The translations under genes and the position numbers were made by a program. A stretch of DNA of 64,000 nt, taken from positions 1 through 64,000 of the forward strand of contig JBBRNP010000005.1 of assembly GCA_038230255.1 (NCBI GenBank), in the 5' to 3' direction. Numbering within the stretch: the stretch's first letter is position 1; the number at the start of each line of letters is the position of its first letter. Under the pieces are notes generated by a model. It saw only the letters and a list, made by a program, of their open reading frames with translations, ran no database searches and had not been told where the DNA came from. Shown one piece after another: positions 8,121-16,293 of the stretch. This DNA is from AV40 sp038230255 (lineage in GTDB: Bacteria > Verrucomicrobiota > Verrucomicrobiia > Chthoniobacterales > UBA10450).

Positions 8121-8525
8121 ATGGCGACCAACGATCGCAAAGTGATCAAGGAAATCACACGGCGCTTCCCAAACTGCACAGAGGAAAGTTTGCGAAAAGG
8201 TTGGCTAAAAGCCCGCGGCTGGAAGAGTGCAAGTGAACTGATGGTTCGGGAAGACTTTCGCTTCTTCGAGGGCCCAGCGGTAATTTTTGTTACAGTGGAC
8301 GAGACGTACCGCATTTCCGCAGGCAAATTCGAACGTCTGCCATCGCTAGATATACGTCGTGTGCGCGAACTCAGAGATGTGCCGTATCTTCAAGCTCTTT
8401 CGCGCTCTTTCGCGCTAATTCGACCTTTTTGCGAAATGACTCAATTATTCCGTGAAGGGACAAGCGCGGCAGAAGCTTTGCGCCCGGCGGGGGTCGAACC
8501 CACAACCTTTAGCTCCGGAGGCTAA
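8121..8525 (+). CDS. Doubtful hypothetical protein running into tRNA
   Basis: From the ATG at 8121 the frame reads as a reasonable 134-residue protein (start MATNDRKVIKEITRRFPNCT) with no family I recognise. Its final 15 codons lie inside the oppositely oriented tRNA-Arg gene and read the typical antisense-tRNA peptide AGVEPTTFSSGG. The real product may be frameshifted or truncated, or this may be the remnant of a gene next to a tRNA 3' end, a usual integration point. A ribosome binding site (GGGAG) precedes the ATG. Confidence 0.35.
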   Translation: MATNDRKVIKEITRRFPNCTEESLRKGWLKARGWKSASELMVREDFRFFEGPAVIFVTVDETYRISAGKFERLPSLDIRRVRELRDVPYLQALSRSFALIRPFCEMTQLFREGTSAAEALRPAGVEPTTFSSGG

Positions 8526-8552
8526 CGCTCTATCCAGTTGAGCTACGGGCGC
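8479..8552 (-). tRNA. tRNA-Arg (anticodon CCG)
   Basis: On the minus strand the sequence folds as a full cloverleaf. The acceptor stem is GCGCCCG with CGGGCGC, the D arm is GCTC...GAGC, and the anticodon stem TTAGC/GCTAA encloses loop CTCCGGA with anticodon CCG (reads CGG, Arg). The T arm is GTGGG-TTCGACC-CCCGC region with the standard TTCGA loop. The discriminator base is A (8479). CCA is not encoded, as the flanking bases are not TGG on the plus strand. Confidence 0.93.
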
Positions 8553-8643
8553 GCGATGAGAGCCAAGAATTAGCCACAGATTCCGCGGACTTTCACAGAA
8601 AATTTCCGGCGCCGCTCGACGCCGATACCACGTAGAACTTTGA

Positions 8644-10520
8644 CTAGAAAGTTATGCGCACGCCCGCGCTCAGCGCAATATTCTCGTAATTCCTGCGACC
8701 GTATTCCGAATCGATGTGCGCGTAGGTCGATACGCGATCGTTCCAGAGTAGGGAAAAGCCGCCACTGATTAGCGCGCTATCACGACCGTTGTCCGGGCCG
8801 AAAACAGTCAGATTACTCGGACCGAGGGCAGCGAGAGCAAATCGCGAAGTGATCCCATAAGCGGTGTCTTCGAACTCGTGTTTCCAAACCGCGCGCGATT
8901 CCGTGCGCAAAATGAGCCGTCCTCCGAGCTTCCAATCCATGCTCCAGCGCACGCCCAGGGTTGAGCGCAACGAATCTTCGTCTTGATCGGGGTAATGCAG
9001 CGCGAGGATTGATGAGTTTTTCTCGGTAAAGCCGTTGATGTTGACGTCGGTGTACTGAAGCGAGGCGGTCGGGCCAAAGGCAAAGCAGCGCCAGTGGAAA
9101 TCGTATCCGGTAGCGACAAAGCCGTCGATTTGCCAGCCATCGGTCGATCCATTTTCAAAACCGAAGATATCGGCCCGATGAGTATCGTAGTTGTTGTAAC
9201 TGCCATCGACCGCGCCTTGGACGTAGAATCCGCCGCTAAAGGCGGTCGCATAAAGGCCGAATGTGCCGCTGTCTACCGTGAGGTTACCGCCGTCGTCCAG
9301 AAACGAGAATTGATTGTCAAAATCGGCAGTGCTGCGGTTGTAGCCGCCGAAGAGACCCAGCGCGAAGTTTTTGCACAAGAGGTAATCCACTCCGAGCATA
9401 AAGCCGCCGCTCGTAATGTCGTACCCGGGCCGCCCAAAGGCGTCGTCGTCACGATCGACATCAATGAATTGGCCCGTCCCGCTAAGGAAAAATCCCCACC
9501 TTGAGTTGGGCTCCGGGACCACGCTCGACGCCAGCTCGTTATTCACCGGCAAAACGGCGGTTTTGCCGTCGGTCGGACCTTTGCCACCACTGTAATTCGT
9601 TTCAGTGACCACCGGCGCCGGGCAAAGAGTGGCACCATAACGAATCGCGTCCATCCGCCGCTGTAAATTCATCGATTGAATGGTCGCATGCGAAAAACCA
9701 ATCTCGTAGATCGCAGCGAACTCCTCGGGATCGTTAGTCATCAAAAAAGCGATCGCGTCCAAATTGTTTACCGACAGTCCCAAGTCAGTCACCGCGCCAG
9801 AGGTTGTATTAATGATAACGAGGTGGGTCGGCCGCCAAAACTACCGTTCACCGCATAAAGCGTGTCGGTTCCATTGAAGGCCAGTGCATTGATTGGGCTA
9901 TTCGGAAACGGCGCCCCAGAGAGCGTCGCCACGACAGTCGTTTGGCCCGTGGCTTTGTCCACGATGCGAAGCGTTCCATCAAGAAAACCGGGGCTTGAGC
10001 CGCGTCCCGCGAGATAAATAACGTCCAGCGAGTTTGCCGAAAGACCGGAGCCAAAGTAATGATTCCTGGGGGCCCCACCAAGGTCGCGGCACCGGTTGCT
10101 TTGTTGACTGTGTAAAGACCGTTGCCGCCATTTGGCTGGGCCCAGCCATACAACGTACCATTTTTAGTGAACGTGATGTCCGCCATGGTGTGGTTTGGGA
10201 CACCATAGCTGCCCACAAGCGTGCCTGCTCCGGTCGTCGAATTGATCGTGACCAAACTCCGGCTCGAGGGTCCCAAATTAGTAGTGGAGCCATAAAGCAC
10301 CCCGCTGGTGGGATCAAACCTTAGCCCGGTTATGGAAAAGCCGATCGGCCCCACCGTCGTGATGACTGAGCCATTGGCTGGATTCAAAATATAGAGGTTG
10401 CTGGGAGCTCCTCCCCCAGTCGCTCCAAACAGGATGTTACGGCTCTGTGCTTGGATCGGCGTGGCGACAACGAGAAGGGCAAATGTTGCCGGCAAGAACG
10501 CAACGAATAGCTGTTCTCAT
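8644..10520 (-). pseudogene. Frameshifted autotransporter with propeller-like passenger
   Basis: Read on the minus strand, this is one long secreted protein split by frame changes. The N-terminus is a signal peptide (FLPATFALLVVATPIQAQS). A repeat passenger rich in GLRFDPTSGVLYGST and LYTVNKATGAATLV phrases, like DUF4394/NHL-type propellers, follows. It ends in an autotransporter beta-barrel (the intact C-terminal frame starts at 9792) with terminal GVRITF. Continuity is lost near 10050 (ITL then GSGLSANSLDVIYLAGRG in another frame), near 9825 (GGRP then HLVIINTTSGAVTDLGL), and at the start, where ATG 10520 with upstream GGAG is out of frame with the rest. Flanking frames are otherwise clean, so recent loss or assembly indels are both possible. 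Confidence 0.75.
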
Positions 10521-10649
10521 AGGGCTCTCCAATCAATTCCCCGCCTTCGTGGTCAAGGCCACATCTCCATTTGCAATTTGGCCGCTGCCGATTGAATGTG
10601 TCCGCCCTGCCAGGCCAGCTTCGGCGAAGGCGGGCCACCACCAGAGTTT

Positions 10650-10991
10650 ATGAACCGCATCATCGACGCGATCGAAAAAGAGCAGCAGAAGACTGATGCC
10701 AACAGTTTCAAGGTTGGCGACAGCGTCCGTGTGCACACCCGCGTGGTCGAGGGTGACAAGGAGCGGATCCAAATCTTCGCCGGAATCGTGATCGGACGCA
10801 AAGGCCGCGGTTTAAATGAAACCTTTACCGTGCGCCGCATTTCGTACGGGGAAGGCGTCGAGCGTGTTTTTCCGCTCAACTCGCCGCGCATCTCAAAGGT
10901 TGAGGTCGAGACAGCAGGCAAGGCACGTCGCGCGAAGTTGAATTATCTCCGCCAGCGCAAAGGCAAGGAAGCGACGAACGTAAGAGAGTGA
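10650..10991 (+). CDS. rplS: 50S ribosomal protein L19
   Basis: This 113-residue protein is ribosomal protein L19, at the 30S-50S interface. The family pattern is clear throughout: IEKEQQK near the start, VRVHTRVVEGDKERIQIFAG, FTVRRISYGEGVERVFPLNSPRISKVEV, and GKARRAKLNYLR near the end. The ATG at 10650 gives the standard length; an upstream in-frame ATG at 10596 would add 18 unrelated residues. It is followed by rnhB and yraN on the same strand, the common bacterial order, although trmD and rpsP are not next to it here. Confidence 0.96.
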   Translation: MNRIIDAIEKEQQKTDANSFKVGDSVRVHTRVVEGDKERIQIFAGIVIGRKGRGLNETFTVRRISYGEGVERVFPLNSPRISKVEVETAGKARRAKLNYLRQRKGKEATNVRE

Positions 10992-11070
10992 CGTGTGATG
11001 AGTGACAAGTGACGAGCCCGGATAGCTCTGTCTTCTTTTCTCGTCACTGGTCACATGTCACTTGTCACTT
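10988..11070. repeat. Inverted GTGACAAGTGAC-type repeat between rplS and rnhB
   Basis: The left arm (10988-11015) is built of GTGAC/GTGATGAG/GTGACAAGTGACGAG words. The right arm (11040-11070) carries CTCGTCACTGGTCACATGTC and CACTTGTCACTT. The arms could pair around a loop of about 24 bases with a short pyrimidine run. It could serve as an attenuator or terminator, or be a mobile repeat. No coding content. Confidence 0.6.
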
Positions 11071-11097
11071 CGCGCAAATCTGGAAAGATTTGCGCAG

Positions 11098-11733
11098 ATG
11101 TACCGGCGCTGCGGATTTCGCTACGAAAAAAAACTGCGCGCCGCCGGGGTCTTTCGAATCGCCGGCATTGATGAAGCCGGTCGTGGCGCTCTGGCCGGTC
11201 CGGTGGTGGCGGCAGCGGTCATTTTACCGGAAAAATTTCGCCACCGGAAGCTGAACGACTCCAAACAACTCGCGCCGGAACGCCGCGCGCTAATTTACGA
11301 CGAACTGGTTTCAAATACGGAACTCGCCTGGGGCGTGGGCGTGGTTGATCATGTGGAGATCGATCGGATCAATATTTTGCGGGCAACTCATCAGGCAATG
11401 CGCATTGCTCTCACGGCGCTGGTGATGCCGCCCGATCATGTCCTGATCGACGGGCTTCCCGTTTTTCCATTCCCATTTCCGCAGACAGCGATCATCGATG
11501 GCGATTGCTATAGTTTGAGCATTGCCGCTGCCAGCGTGATCGCCAAGGTCACGCGCGACCGGATGATGCGTGACTTCTGCGCCCAATTTCCCGAATATTG
11601 CTTCGACCAGCACAAGGGGTACGGCACCGAGCTGCACCTCACCAGACTTCATGAATTTGGACCCTGTCCGATCCATCGCCGCTCTTTCGAGCCGGTGGCG
11701 CAACCGCTTCTCGCGCTCGAAGGAATTGCCTGA
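11098..11733 (+). CDS. rnhB: Ribonuclease HII
   Basis: This 211-residue enzyme removes ribonucleotides misincorporated into DNA and cuts RNA-DNA hybrids. Family signatures are GIDEAGRGALAGPVVAAAV (catalytic Asp25, Glu26), LNDSKQLAPERR, VLIDGLPVF (Asp118) and SIAAASVIAKVTRDR. The ATG at 11098 has GGAAAG about ten bases upstream; a TTG at 11062 would add 12 residues read from the intergenic repeat and is less likely. The 3' end overlaps the start of yraN by about 80 bases in another frame, suggesting translational coupling. Confidence 0.95.
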   Translation: MYRRCGFRYEKKLRAAGVFRIAGIDEAGRGALAGPVVAAAVILPEKFRHRKLNDSKQLAPERRALIYDELVSNTELAWGVGVVDHVEIDRINILRATHQAMRIALTALVMPPDHVLIDGLPVFPFPFPQTAIIDGDCYSLSIAAASVIAKVTRDRMMRDFCAQFPEYCFDQHKGYGTELHLTRLHEFGPCPIHRRSFEPVAQPLLALEGIA

Positions 11734-12109
11734 GCACCTCCGTCGCGGCGCGCGCGGCGAAAAATTGGCCGGTCGGTTCTTGCGGAGCCACGGCTACAAA
11801 ATTCTCTACCGAAATTTTCGCGATCGGACCGGTGGCGAGATCGACATCGTCTGCCGCGACGGCGACACCCTCGTTTTTGTCGAAGTGAAAACACGTGGAG
11901 GTGAAGAGTTTGGCCGCCCCGTCGAAGCGGTCGATCGACAAAAACAATTGCGCGTCTCAAAGGGCGGGCTTGCCTGGCTGCGCATGCTCGACAATCCAGA
12001 CATCGTTTTTCGTTTCGACGTGGTGGAAGTTTTATTGCCGGATGAAGGCGAGCCGCGGTTGGAATTAATTCAAGACGCGTTCGAATTGTCCCAGCCTTAC
12101 ATCTACTAA
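11651..12109 (+). CDS. yraN: YraN family endonuclease-like protein (UPF0102)
   Basis: This 152-residue protein has the restriction-endonuclease-like UPF0102 fold. The hallmark GGEIDIVCRDGDTLVFVEVK holds the Asp and the Glu-x-Lys of a metal-dependent nuclease site, preceded by GARGEKLAGRFLRSHGYKI. It is usually found next to rnhB, as here, and its role (probably DNA processing) is not settled. The ATG at 11651 lies within the rnhB coding region; a start closer to RRGARGE is possible, since the first 25 residues are not conserved in style. Confidence 0.9.
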   Translation: MNLDPVRSIAALSSRWRNRFSRSKELPEHLRRGARGEKLAGRFLRSHGYKILYRNFRDRTGGEIDIVCRDGDTLVFVEVKTRGGEEFGRPVEAVDRQKQLRVSKGGLAWLRMLDNPDIVFRFDVVEVLLPDEGEPRLELIQDAFELSQPYIY

Positions 12110-12117
12110 GACCACGA

Positions 12118-12861
12118 TCACATCAGTTCGTAGGAAAGGACGCTCAGACAATAAATCGCCGCTGTTTCAACCCGGAGAATAATCGGTCCGAGCGTGATCG
12201 GGAGACAGCCGTTGGTTTTGGCCAGGCTTAATTCAGCCGGCGTGAAATCGCCTTCCGGGCCAACCAGCATCAATATGTTTTTCGGCCGATCTCGATGTTG
12301 GTCAGTGTAATCAGCGAGAATCTTTTTTAGGTGAATGGCGTCGGGTTGGAGCGAGCCGATTAAACGAAGATCGAAACTGCCGGTGTGGGAAAAGAAATCC
12401 TTCAGCTTCCTAGGCGCGTGCACCTGCGGCAGCCAATTTTGTCCGCATTGCTTGGCGGCTTCGATCGCGATCTGCTGCCATTTTATCTTTTTTTGTTCTC
12501 CTTCTTTCGGGCCAAGATCGACAATCGTGCGCTCGGAAATGAGCGGCGCAATCTCCACAGCACCGATCTCGACCGCCTTTTGCACGATCAAGTCCATGTT
12601 TTTTCCTTTTGGAATCGCTTGTCCGAGCGTGATTCGGCAACGCAGTGGCGGTGTTTCAGTTTCCTGTAATCGGCGAAGGCGGACTTCGTCGCCAGCAAGG
12701 TCGACAATCTCCGCGGTGATCTCGCGGCCGCGGCCGTTGAAGAGAACTGCGCGATCTCCCCGCTTCATCCGCAAAACATCGCGGGCATGATGCGCTTCCG
12801 AATCTGACAGACTTAACGCCTCAGCGTTCCAATTCTCCGGCGCAATGTAAAAACGATGCAT
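12118..12861 (-). CDS. rsmE: 16S rRNA (uracil1498-N3)-methyltransferase
   Basis: This 247-residue SPOUT methyltransferase modifies U1498 of 16S rRNA using S-adenosylmethionine. It has the N-terminal PUA-like part (MHRFYIAPENW, HHARDVLRMKRGD, LFNGRGREI), then the knotted SPOUT domain with LGQAIPKGKNMDLIVQKAVE, the cofactor loop LMLVGPEGDFTPAELSLA and the C-terminal LGPIILRVETAAI. It is convergent with yraN (eight bases apart) and lies downstream of dnaJ on the same strand, with a REP element and about 250 bases between them. Confidence 0.96.
   Translation of the reverse strand: MHRFYIAPENWNAEALSLSDSEAHHARDVLRMKRGDRAVLFNGRGREITAEIVDLAGDEVRLRRLQETETPPLRCRITLGQAIPKGKNMDLIVQKAVEIGAVEIAPLISERTIVDLGPKEGEQKKIKWQQIAIEAAKQCGQNWLPQVHAPRKLKDFFSHTGSFDLRLIGSLQPDAIHLKKILADYTDQHRDRPKNILMLVGPEGDFTPAELSLAKTNGCLPITLGPIILRVETAAIYCLSVLSYELM
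12514..12524 (+). repeat. Copy of dispersed AAGATCGACAA motif
   Basis: A copy on the antisense strand of rsmE, within codons for TIVDLG. Listed as an example inside a conserved housekeeping gene. Confidence 0.6.
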
Positions 12862-12869
12862 GTCGATGC

Positions 12870-12929
12870 TGTAGAGGCAGGCGTGTCGCCTGCACTAATA
12901 ACATTGCGGCCGACACGGCCGCCACTACA
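12870..12929. repeat. REP pair with GTAG...CTAC ends
   Basis: Two perfect hairpins in tandem: GCAGGCG-TGT-CGCCTGC and GCGGCCG-ACA-CGGCCGC, flanked by GTAG on the left and CTAC on the right. The GTAG tetranucleotide next to an imperfect hairpin is the hallmark of REP elements moved by RAYT transposases, and the head-to-head pair is BIME-like. It starts nine bases upstream of the rsmE start codon. Confidence 0.85.
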
Positions 12930-13109
12930 GCTTCCGAATTACTCAACTTTAGGCGTGTCGATGCCGCGATCGGCGCGATGCGAGGCGCCGGTGCAGAGAC
13001 TGGCGGAGGGGCCGGTGGCGTTGTTGCTTGGTCGGCCATCGCGCCGTTTTATCGCACCGTAAAGCAAAAGCAAGCCGGAGTGCGAAACCGAAATCCGTTA
13101 CGTTACGCG
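12930..13109. other. Gene-poor gap between rsmE and dnaJ
   Basis: No gene is supported. A minus-strand frame starting MADQATTPPAPPPVSAPAPR is low-complexity and runs into the REP element. In a neighbouring frame the text RADRGIDTPKVE ends at a stop near 12943. This may be a decayed gene or just non-coding DNA. Confidence 0.3.
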
Positions 13110-14255
13110 TTAGCGGAAAAATTCTTTAGCCCGCTCGAAAAAGCTTTTTCGGAGTGGCGTATTCTCATCGCCGCACAATTCGGCGAACTCCTGCAGTTTC
13201 GCGCGTTGCTCGGAGTTGAGATGCGTCGGCACTTCCACCATCACGCGGACGAGAAGATCGCCGTGTTCGCGCCCGTTCACGTGAACTACGCCCTTGCCGC
13301 GGAGCTTGAACATCTGACCGCTCTGCGTGCCCGTTGGAATTTTCAGATTGGCTTTGCCCTCCAACGTCGGCACCGGCACTTCGCCGCCGAGGGTTGCCAA
13401 CGAAAACGGAATTGGCACTTCGCAGTAGAGATTGTCTTGGTCGCGTTGGAAAACCTTGTGCTCCTGAACGTGAACGACAACGTAAAGATCACCCTGCGGA
13501 CCGCCGCGAATGCCAGCTTCGCCGTTGCGCGGTGAACGAAGCCGCGATCCATCGGCAATTCCGGCCGGAATCTTCAACTTAACGCGGCTCGACCGTTCGA
13601 GCCGGCCTTCGCCATCGCATTCGCGACATGGCTTTTCGACAATGTGACCAACACCGCGGCAACGTGGACAGGTTTGCGATACCTGAAAAAATCCGCGGGA
13701 GCTGATCACCTGACCTCGACCGCCACAAACAGGACAATTGACGCTGCGCGATCCGGACTCAGCTCCAGTTCCGCCACATTTGGCGCAGGCATCCAGTTTT
13801 CCAACTTCGATTTCCTTTTCGGTGCCAAAGGCGGCCTCCTCGAGCGTGATCTGCATATCGTAACGCAAGTCCGCGCCGCGTTGTCGATCTTCTGCCTGAC
13901 CGGCGACCCCGCCAAAGAACGTTTCGAAAATGCCGCCGCCGATTCCGCCACCTCCCCCGCCAAAAACCTCGCGGAAAATATCGAACGGATCGTGAAACCC
14001 GCCTCGAAAACCGCCACCCTGTTCGAACGCAGCGTGACCGAAGCGATCGTAAGCGGCGCGTTTGTCCGCATCCATCAGGACGTCGTAGGCCTCGCCCAGT
14101 TCCTTGAATTTCTCCTCAGCGTGCGGATCCTCCGGGTTTTTGTCCGGATGAAATTTAACCGCGAGCTTGCGATACGCGCGTTTGATCTCCTCTTCAGACG
14201 TACCGCGGCCGACTCCGAGAACTTCGTAGTAATCGCGTTTTCGTATTGTCGCCAT
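13110..14255 (-). CDS. dnaJ: Chaperone protein DnaJ (type I)
   Basis: This 381-residue protein is the J-domain co-chaperone of DnaK. The J domain has the HPD motif at 36-38 and is followed by a Gly/Phe-rich linker (about 80-115). Four zinc-binding CxxCxGxG repeats follow: CAKCGGTG (157), CPVCGGRG (174), CPRCRGVG (196) and CRECDGEG (210). The C-terminal substrate-binding domain runs to the end. It lies 56 bases downstream of grpE on the same strand, as the last member of a STAS / PP2C phosphatase / grpE / dnaJ series. dnaK is not in the window. The tribasic IRKRDYYEVLGVGRG start is normal. Confidence 0.97.
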   Translation of the reverse strand: MATIRKRDYYEVLGVGRGTSEEEIKRAYRKLAVKFHPDKNPEDPHAEEKFKELGEAYDVLMDADKRAAYDRFGHAAFEQGGGFRGGFHDPFDIFREVFGGGGGGIGGGIFETFFGGVAGQAEDRQRGADLRYDMQITLEEAAFGTEKEIEVGKLDACAKCGGTGAESGSRSVNCPVCGGRGQVISSRGFFQVSQTCPRCRGVGHIVEKPCRECDGEGRLERSSRVKLKIPAGIADGSRLRSPRNGEAGIRGGPQGDLYVVVHVQEHKVFQRDQDNLYCEVPIPFSLATLGGEVPVPTLEGKANLKIPTGTQSGQMFKLRGKGVVHVNGREHGDLLVRVMVEVPTHLNSEQRAKLQEFAELCGDENTPLRKSFFERAKEFFR

Positions 14256-14311
14256 GAATGATTAACCAGTGAACTGATTCCTCGACTCCGATCGGAAGAC
14301 AACTAGAGCAG

Positions 14312-14845
14312 TTATTTTGCCGGGCCGCTCGAGACGACGACCGCGGACGGTCGCAGCAAACGATCTTTGAAACGATAGCCACGACGGGTCTGGCGAGTCA
14401 CAACTCCCTCCGGAACTTCCTTGCTCGGTTCGTGCGCGATCGCTTCGTGCAGATTCGGATCGAATTTCTGGCCAACCGCTTCGATCGGCTGCAATCCGTT
14501 TTCGGTAAGCAAATCCTGGAGCTGTTTCAGCACGAGGCTCATTCCAGAATAAATCGGCGATTTTTCGCCCCCCTCACCTCGCGCCGCTTCCAAACCAAGC
14601 TCGAAATGATCGACAATCGACACGAGTTTTTCAAGGAGGGTGGTGTTGGCGTACTTTATTGCCTCTTCTTTTTCGCGAGCAGACCGCCTCTTGTAATTTT
14701 CAAAATCGGCCTGGCTCCGCATCGCCAGATCGCGGAATCGATCAAGGTCTGCCTGCAATCCTGCGACCGGATCGTCCCCATCGGCTTGTTCCGCGTCCGA
14801 GGGCTTTTTCAGCTCGTCGGATTCAGTTACTGGAACTTTTTTCAT
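14312..14845 (-). CDS. grpE: Nucleotide exchange factor GrpE
   Basis: This 177-residue protein is GrpE, which releases ADP from DnaK. It has an acidic, charged N-terminus, a long helix (LQADLDRFRDLAMRSQADFENYKRR) for dimerisation and the C-terminal beta domain (GQKFDPNLHEAI and VTRQTRRGYRFKDRLLRPSAVVV). The start codon overlaps the stop of the upstream phosphatase gene by four bases, so the two are very probably translationally coupled. dnaJ follows on the same strand. Confidence 0.96.
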   Translation of the reverse strand: MKKVPVTESDELKKPSDAEQADGDDPVAGLQADLDRFRDLAMRSQADFENYKRRSAREKEEAIKYANTTLLEKLVSIVDHFELGLEAARGEGGEKSPIYSGMSLVLKQLQDLLTENGLQPIEAVGQKFDPNLHEAIAHEPSKEVPEGVVTRQTRRGYRFKDRLLRPSAVVVSSGPAK

Positions 14846-16278
14846 GTTTTTCGGATCGCAATCAAAGTGATGTCGTCATTCTGCGGTGTCGAACCGACGA
14901 AGTTTCGCAAATCATCGATCAACCGTGTAACGATCGCCTGCGCTCCCTCTTTTGCGCTCGACTGAACCGAAGCAATCGTCCGTTCCAATCCAAACTCGTT
15001 CCCTTCATTGTCGAGCGCCTCAGTGATTCCATCCGTGTAAAGAAGGATACAATCGTTGACCTCGAGTGGCACCGAGACGTCTGTTGTTAACCTGTCGAAC
15101 ACGTCCCCACTGTCAATCCCGACGACCATTCCCGGCGTCTTCAACGGTGCGACAGTCTGGGATTTCTGTTTGTAAATGAGCGGCGCGTCGTGTCCGGCGC
15201 GCGCCAGCGTAACCCCACCGCGGACGAGATCGAGAACCAGGTAGGCCATGCTGATAAACATGTCTTCCTTGATGTCGGGATACAGTTGTCGATTCACTTT
15301 TTGAAGAGCGTCGGCCGGCGATGGATTTCCTGTTGCCTGACTGCGCAAGACGCTGCGACAAATTGCCATAATGAGCGACGCCGGAACGCCCTTGCCGGAA
15401 ACATCCGCAATCGCAACGCCGAGCCGTTCGTCGTCGACTTTGATGTAATCAAAATAATCGCCGCTGACCTGGCGCGCAGGCACGTTCATTCCACTAATCT
15501 CAAATCCGTTTACCCTCGGCGCTTCGGCCGGAAGAAGAATCCGCTGGATGTCTCGCGCGATCGCCAGGTCGTGATCGAGGCGTTTCTTTTCGTTCGCCTC
15601 CGAATAAATAATCGCGTTGTAAAGCGCGAACGCCGATTGCTCGGTGATCGATTTGAAAACGACAAAATCGTTTTGCGAAAAGGGCGAGCCCATTCGGCTG
15701 TTCGCGACTGCGAGCACGCCCATGTTTTGTTTCGCGTAGAGAAGCGGGGCCACCATCACAGAGGTCGCGCCGAGCGAACTGTCCCGCAGTTTCGCCAGCT
15801 CCGGTGCTTCGGAAAATTCATTCGAGCAAGCCGGCGTCGCCGTCTGCCAAACTCGCCCAAGTAACCCCTCACCGTTTTCGACATTGTGGATCCGGAGGAA
15901 ATTCTCCAACGCGACCGGTGTCCCCGCAGCTTGTTGTAAAATATGCGGCGGAACGTCCACCAGCGGCGGACAACCCTTCGAAATAAAAGTCGGGACAAGC
16001 TTTGTCCCGGTTCGGTCAGTCAGATAAAGCGCGCCACCTTGTGCGTCCAGGACCCGCGTCGCTCCCTCAACAATCAATCGATGCAGATTTGCCGGCCTGA
16101 TCGTTTCACTGAAAGCCTCACCCAAGCCGTGCAGAAAATCGAAAACCAAGGTCTCCTCGACCTGAATCTCCTCCTGCGAACGTTCCAGGCGGTGAATGCT
16201 TCGGCGCTGGCGTAGCAGCGTATAAATCCACCCAGCCAGACACGCGATCAGCAGCCAGAAGAGAATGGATGGCCGCAT
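14842..16278 (-). CDS. GAF-domain PP2C phosphatase, RsbU-like
   Basis: This 478-residue protein has one N-terminal membrane helix (ILFWLLIACLAGWIYTLL), a GAF sensor domain (about 50-225) and a C-terminal SpoIIE/PP2C serine phosphatase domain (about 260-476). Metal-site phrases of the latter are SGDYFDYI, IADVSGKGVPASLIMA, AGHDAPLIY, LLYTDGITEA and DDITLIAI. Such proteins dephosphorylate an anti-sigma-factor antagonist. A STAS protein with the target Ser is encoded directly upstream, 16 bases away, so it is the likely substrate. No RsbW-type kinase is visible in the window. The four-base overlap with grpE ties this switch to the chaperone genes. Confidence 0.9.
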   Translation of the reverse strand: MRPSILFWLLIACLAGWIYTLLRQRRSIHRLERSQEEIQVEETLVFDFLHGLGEAFSETIRPANLHRLIVEGATRVLDAQGGALYLTDRTGTKLVPTFISKGCPPLVDVPPHILQQAAGTPVALENFLRIHNVENGEGLLGRVWQTATPACSNEFSEAPELAKLRDSSLGATSVMVAPLLYAKQNMGVLAVANSRMGSPFSQNDFVVFKSITEQSAFALYNAIIYSEANEKKRLDHDLAIARDIQRILLPAEAPRVNGFEISGMNVPARQVSGDYFDYIKVDDERLGVAIADVSGKGVPASLIMAICRSVLRSQATGNPSPADALQKVNRQLYPDIKEDMFISMAYLVLDLVRGGVTLARAGHDAPLIYKQKSQTVAPLKTPGMVVGIDSGDVFDRLTTDVSVPLEVNDCILLYTDGITEALDNEGNEFGLERTIASVQSSAKEGAQAIVTRLIDDLRNFVGSTPQNDDITLIAIRKT

Positions 16279-16293
16279 GAGGTCGTGGCCAGC

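Noticed and set aside
12821..13039. Frame MADQATTPPAPPP... on the minus strand
   Set aside because: It is low complexity and reads through the REP element; no start signal or family.
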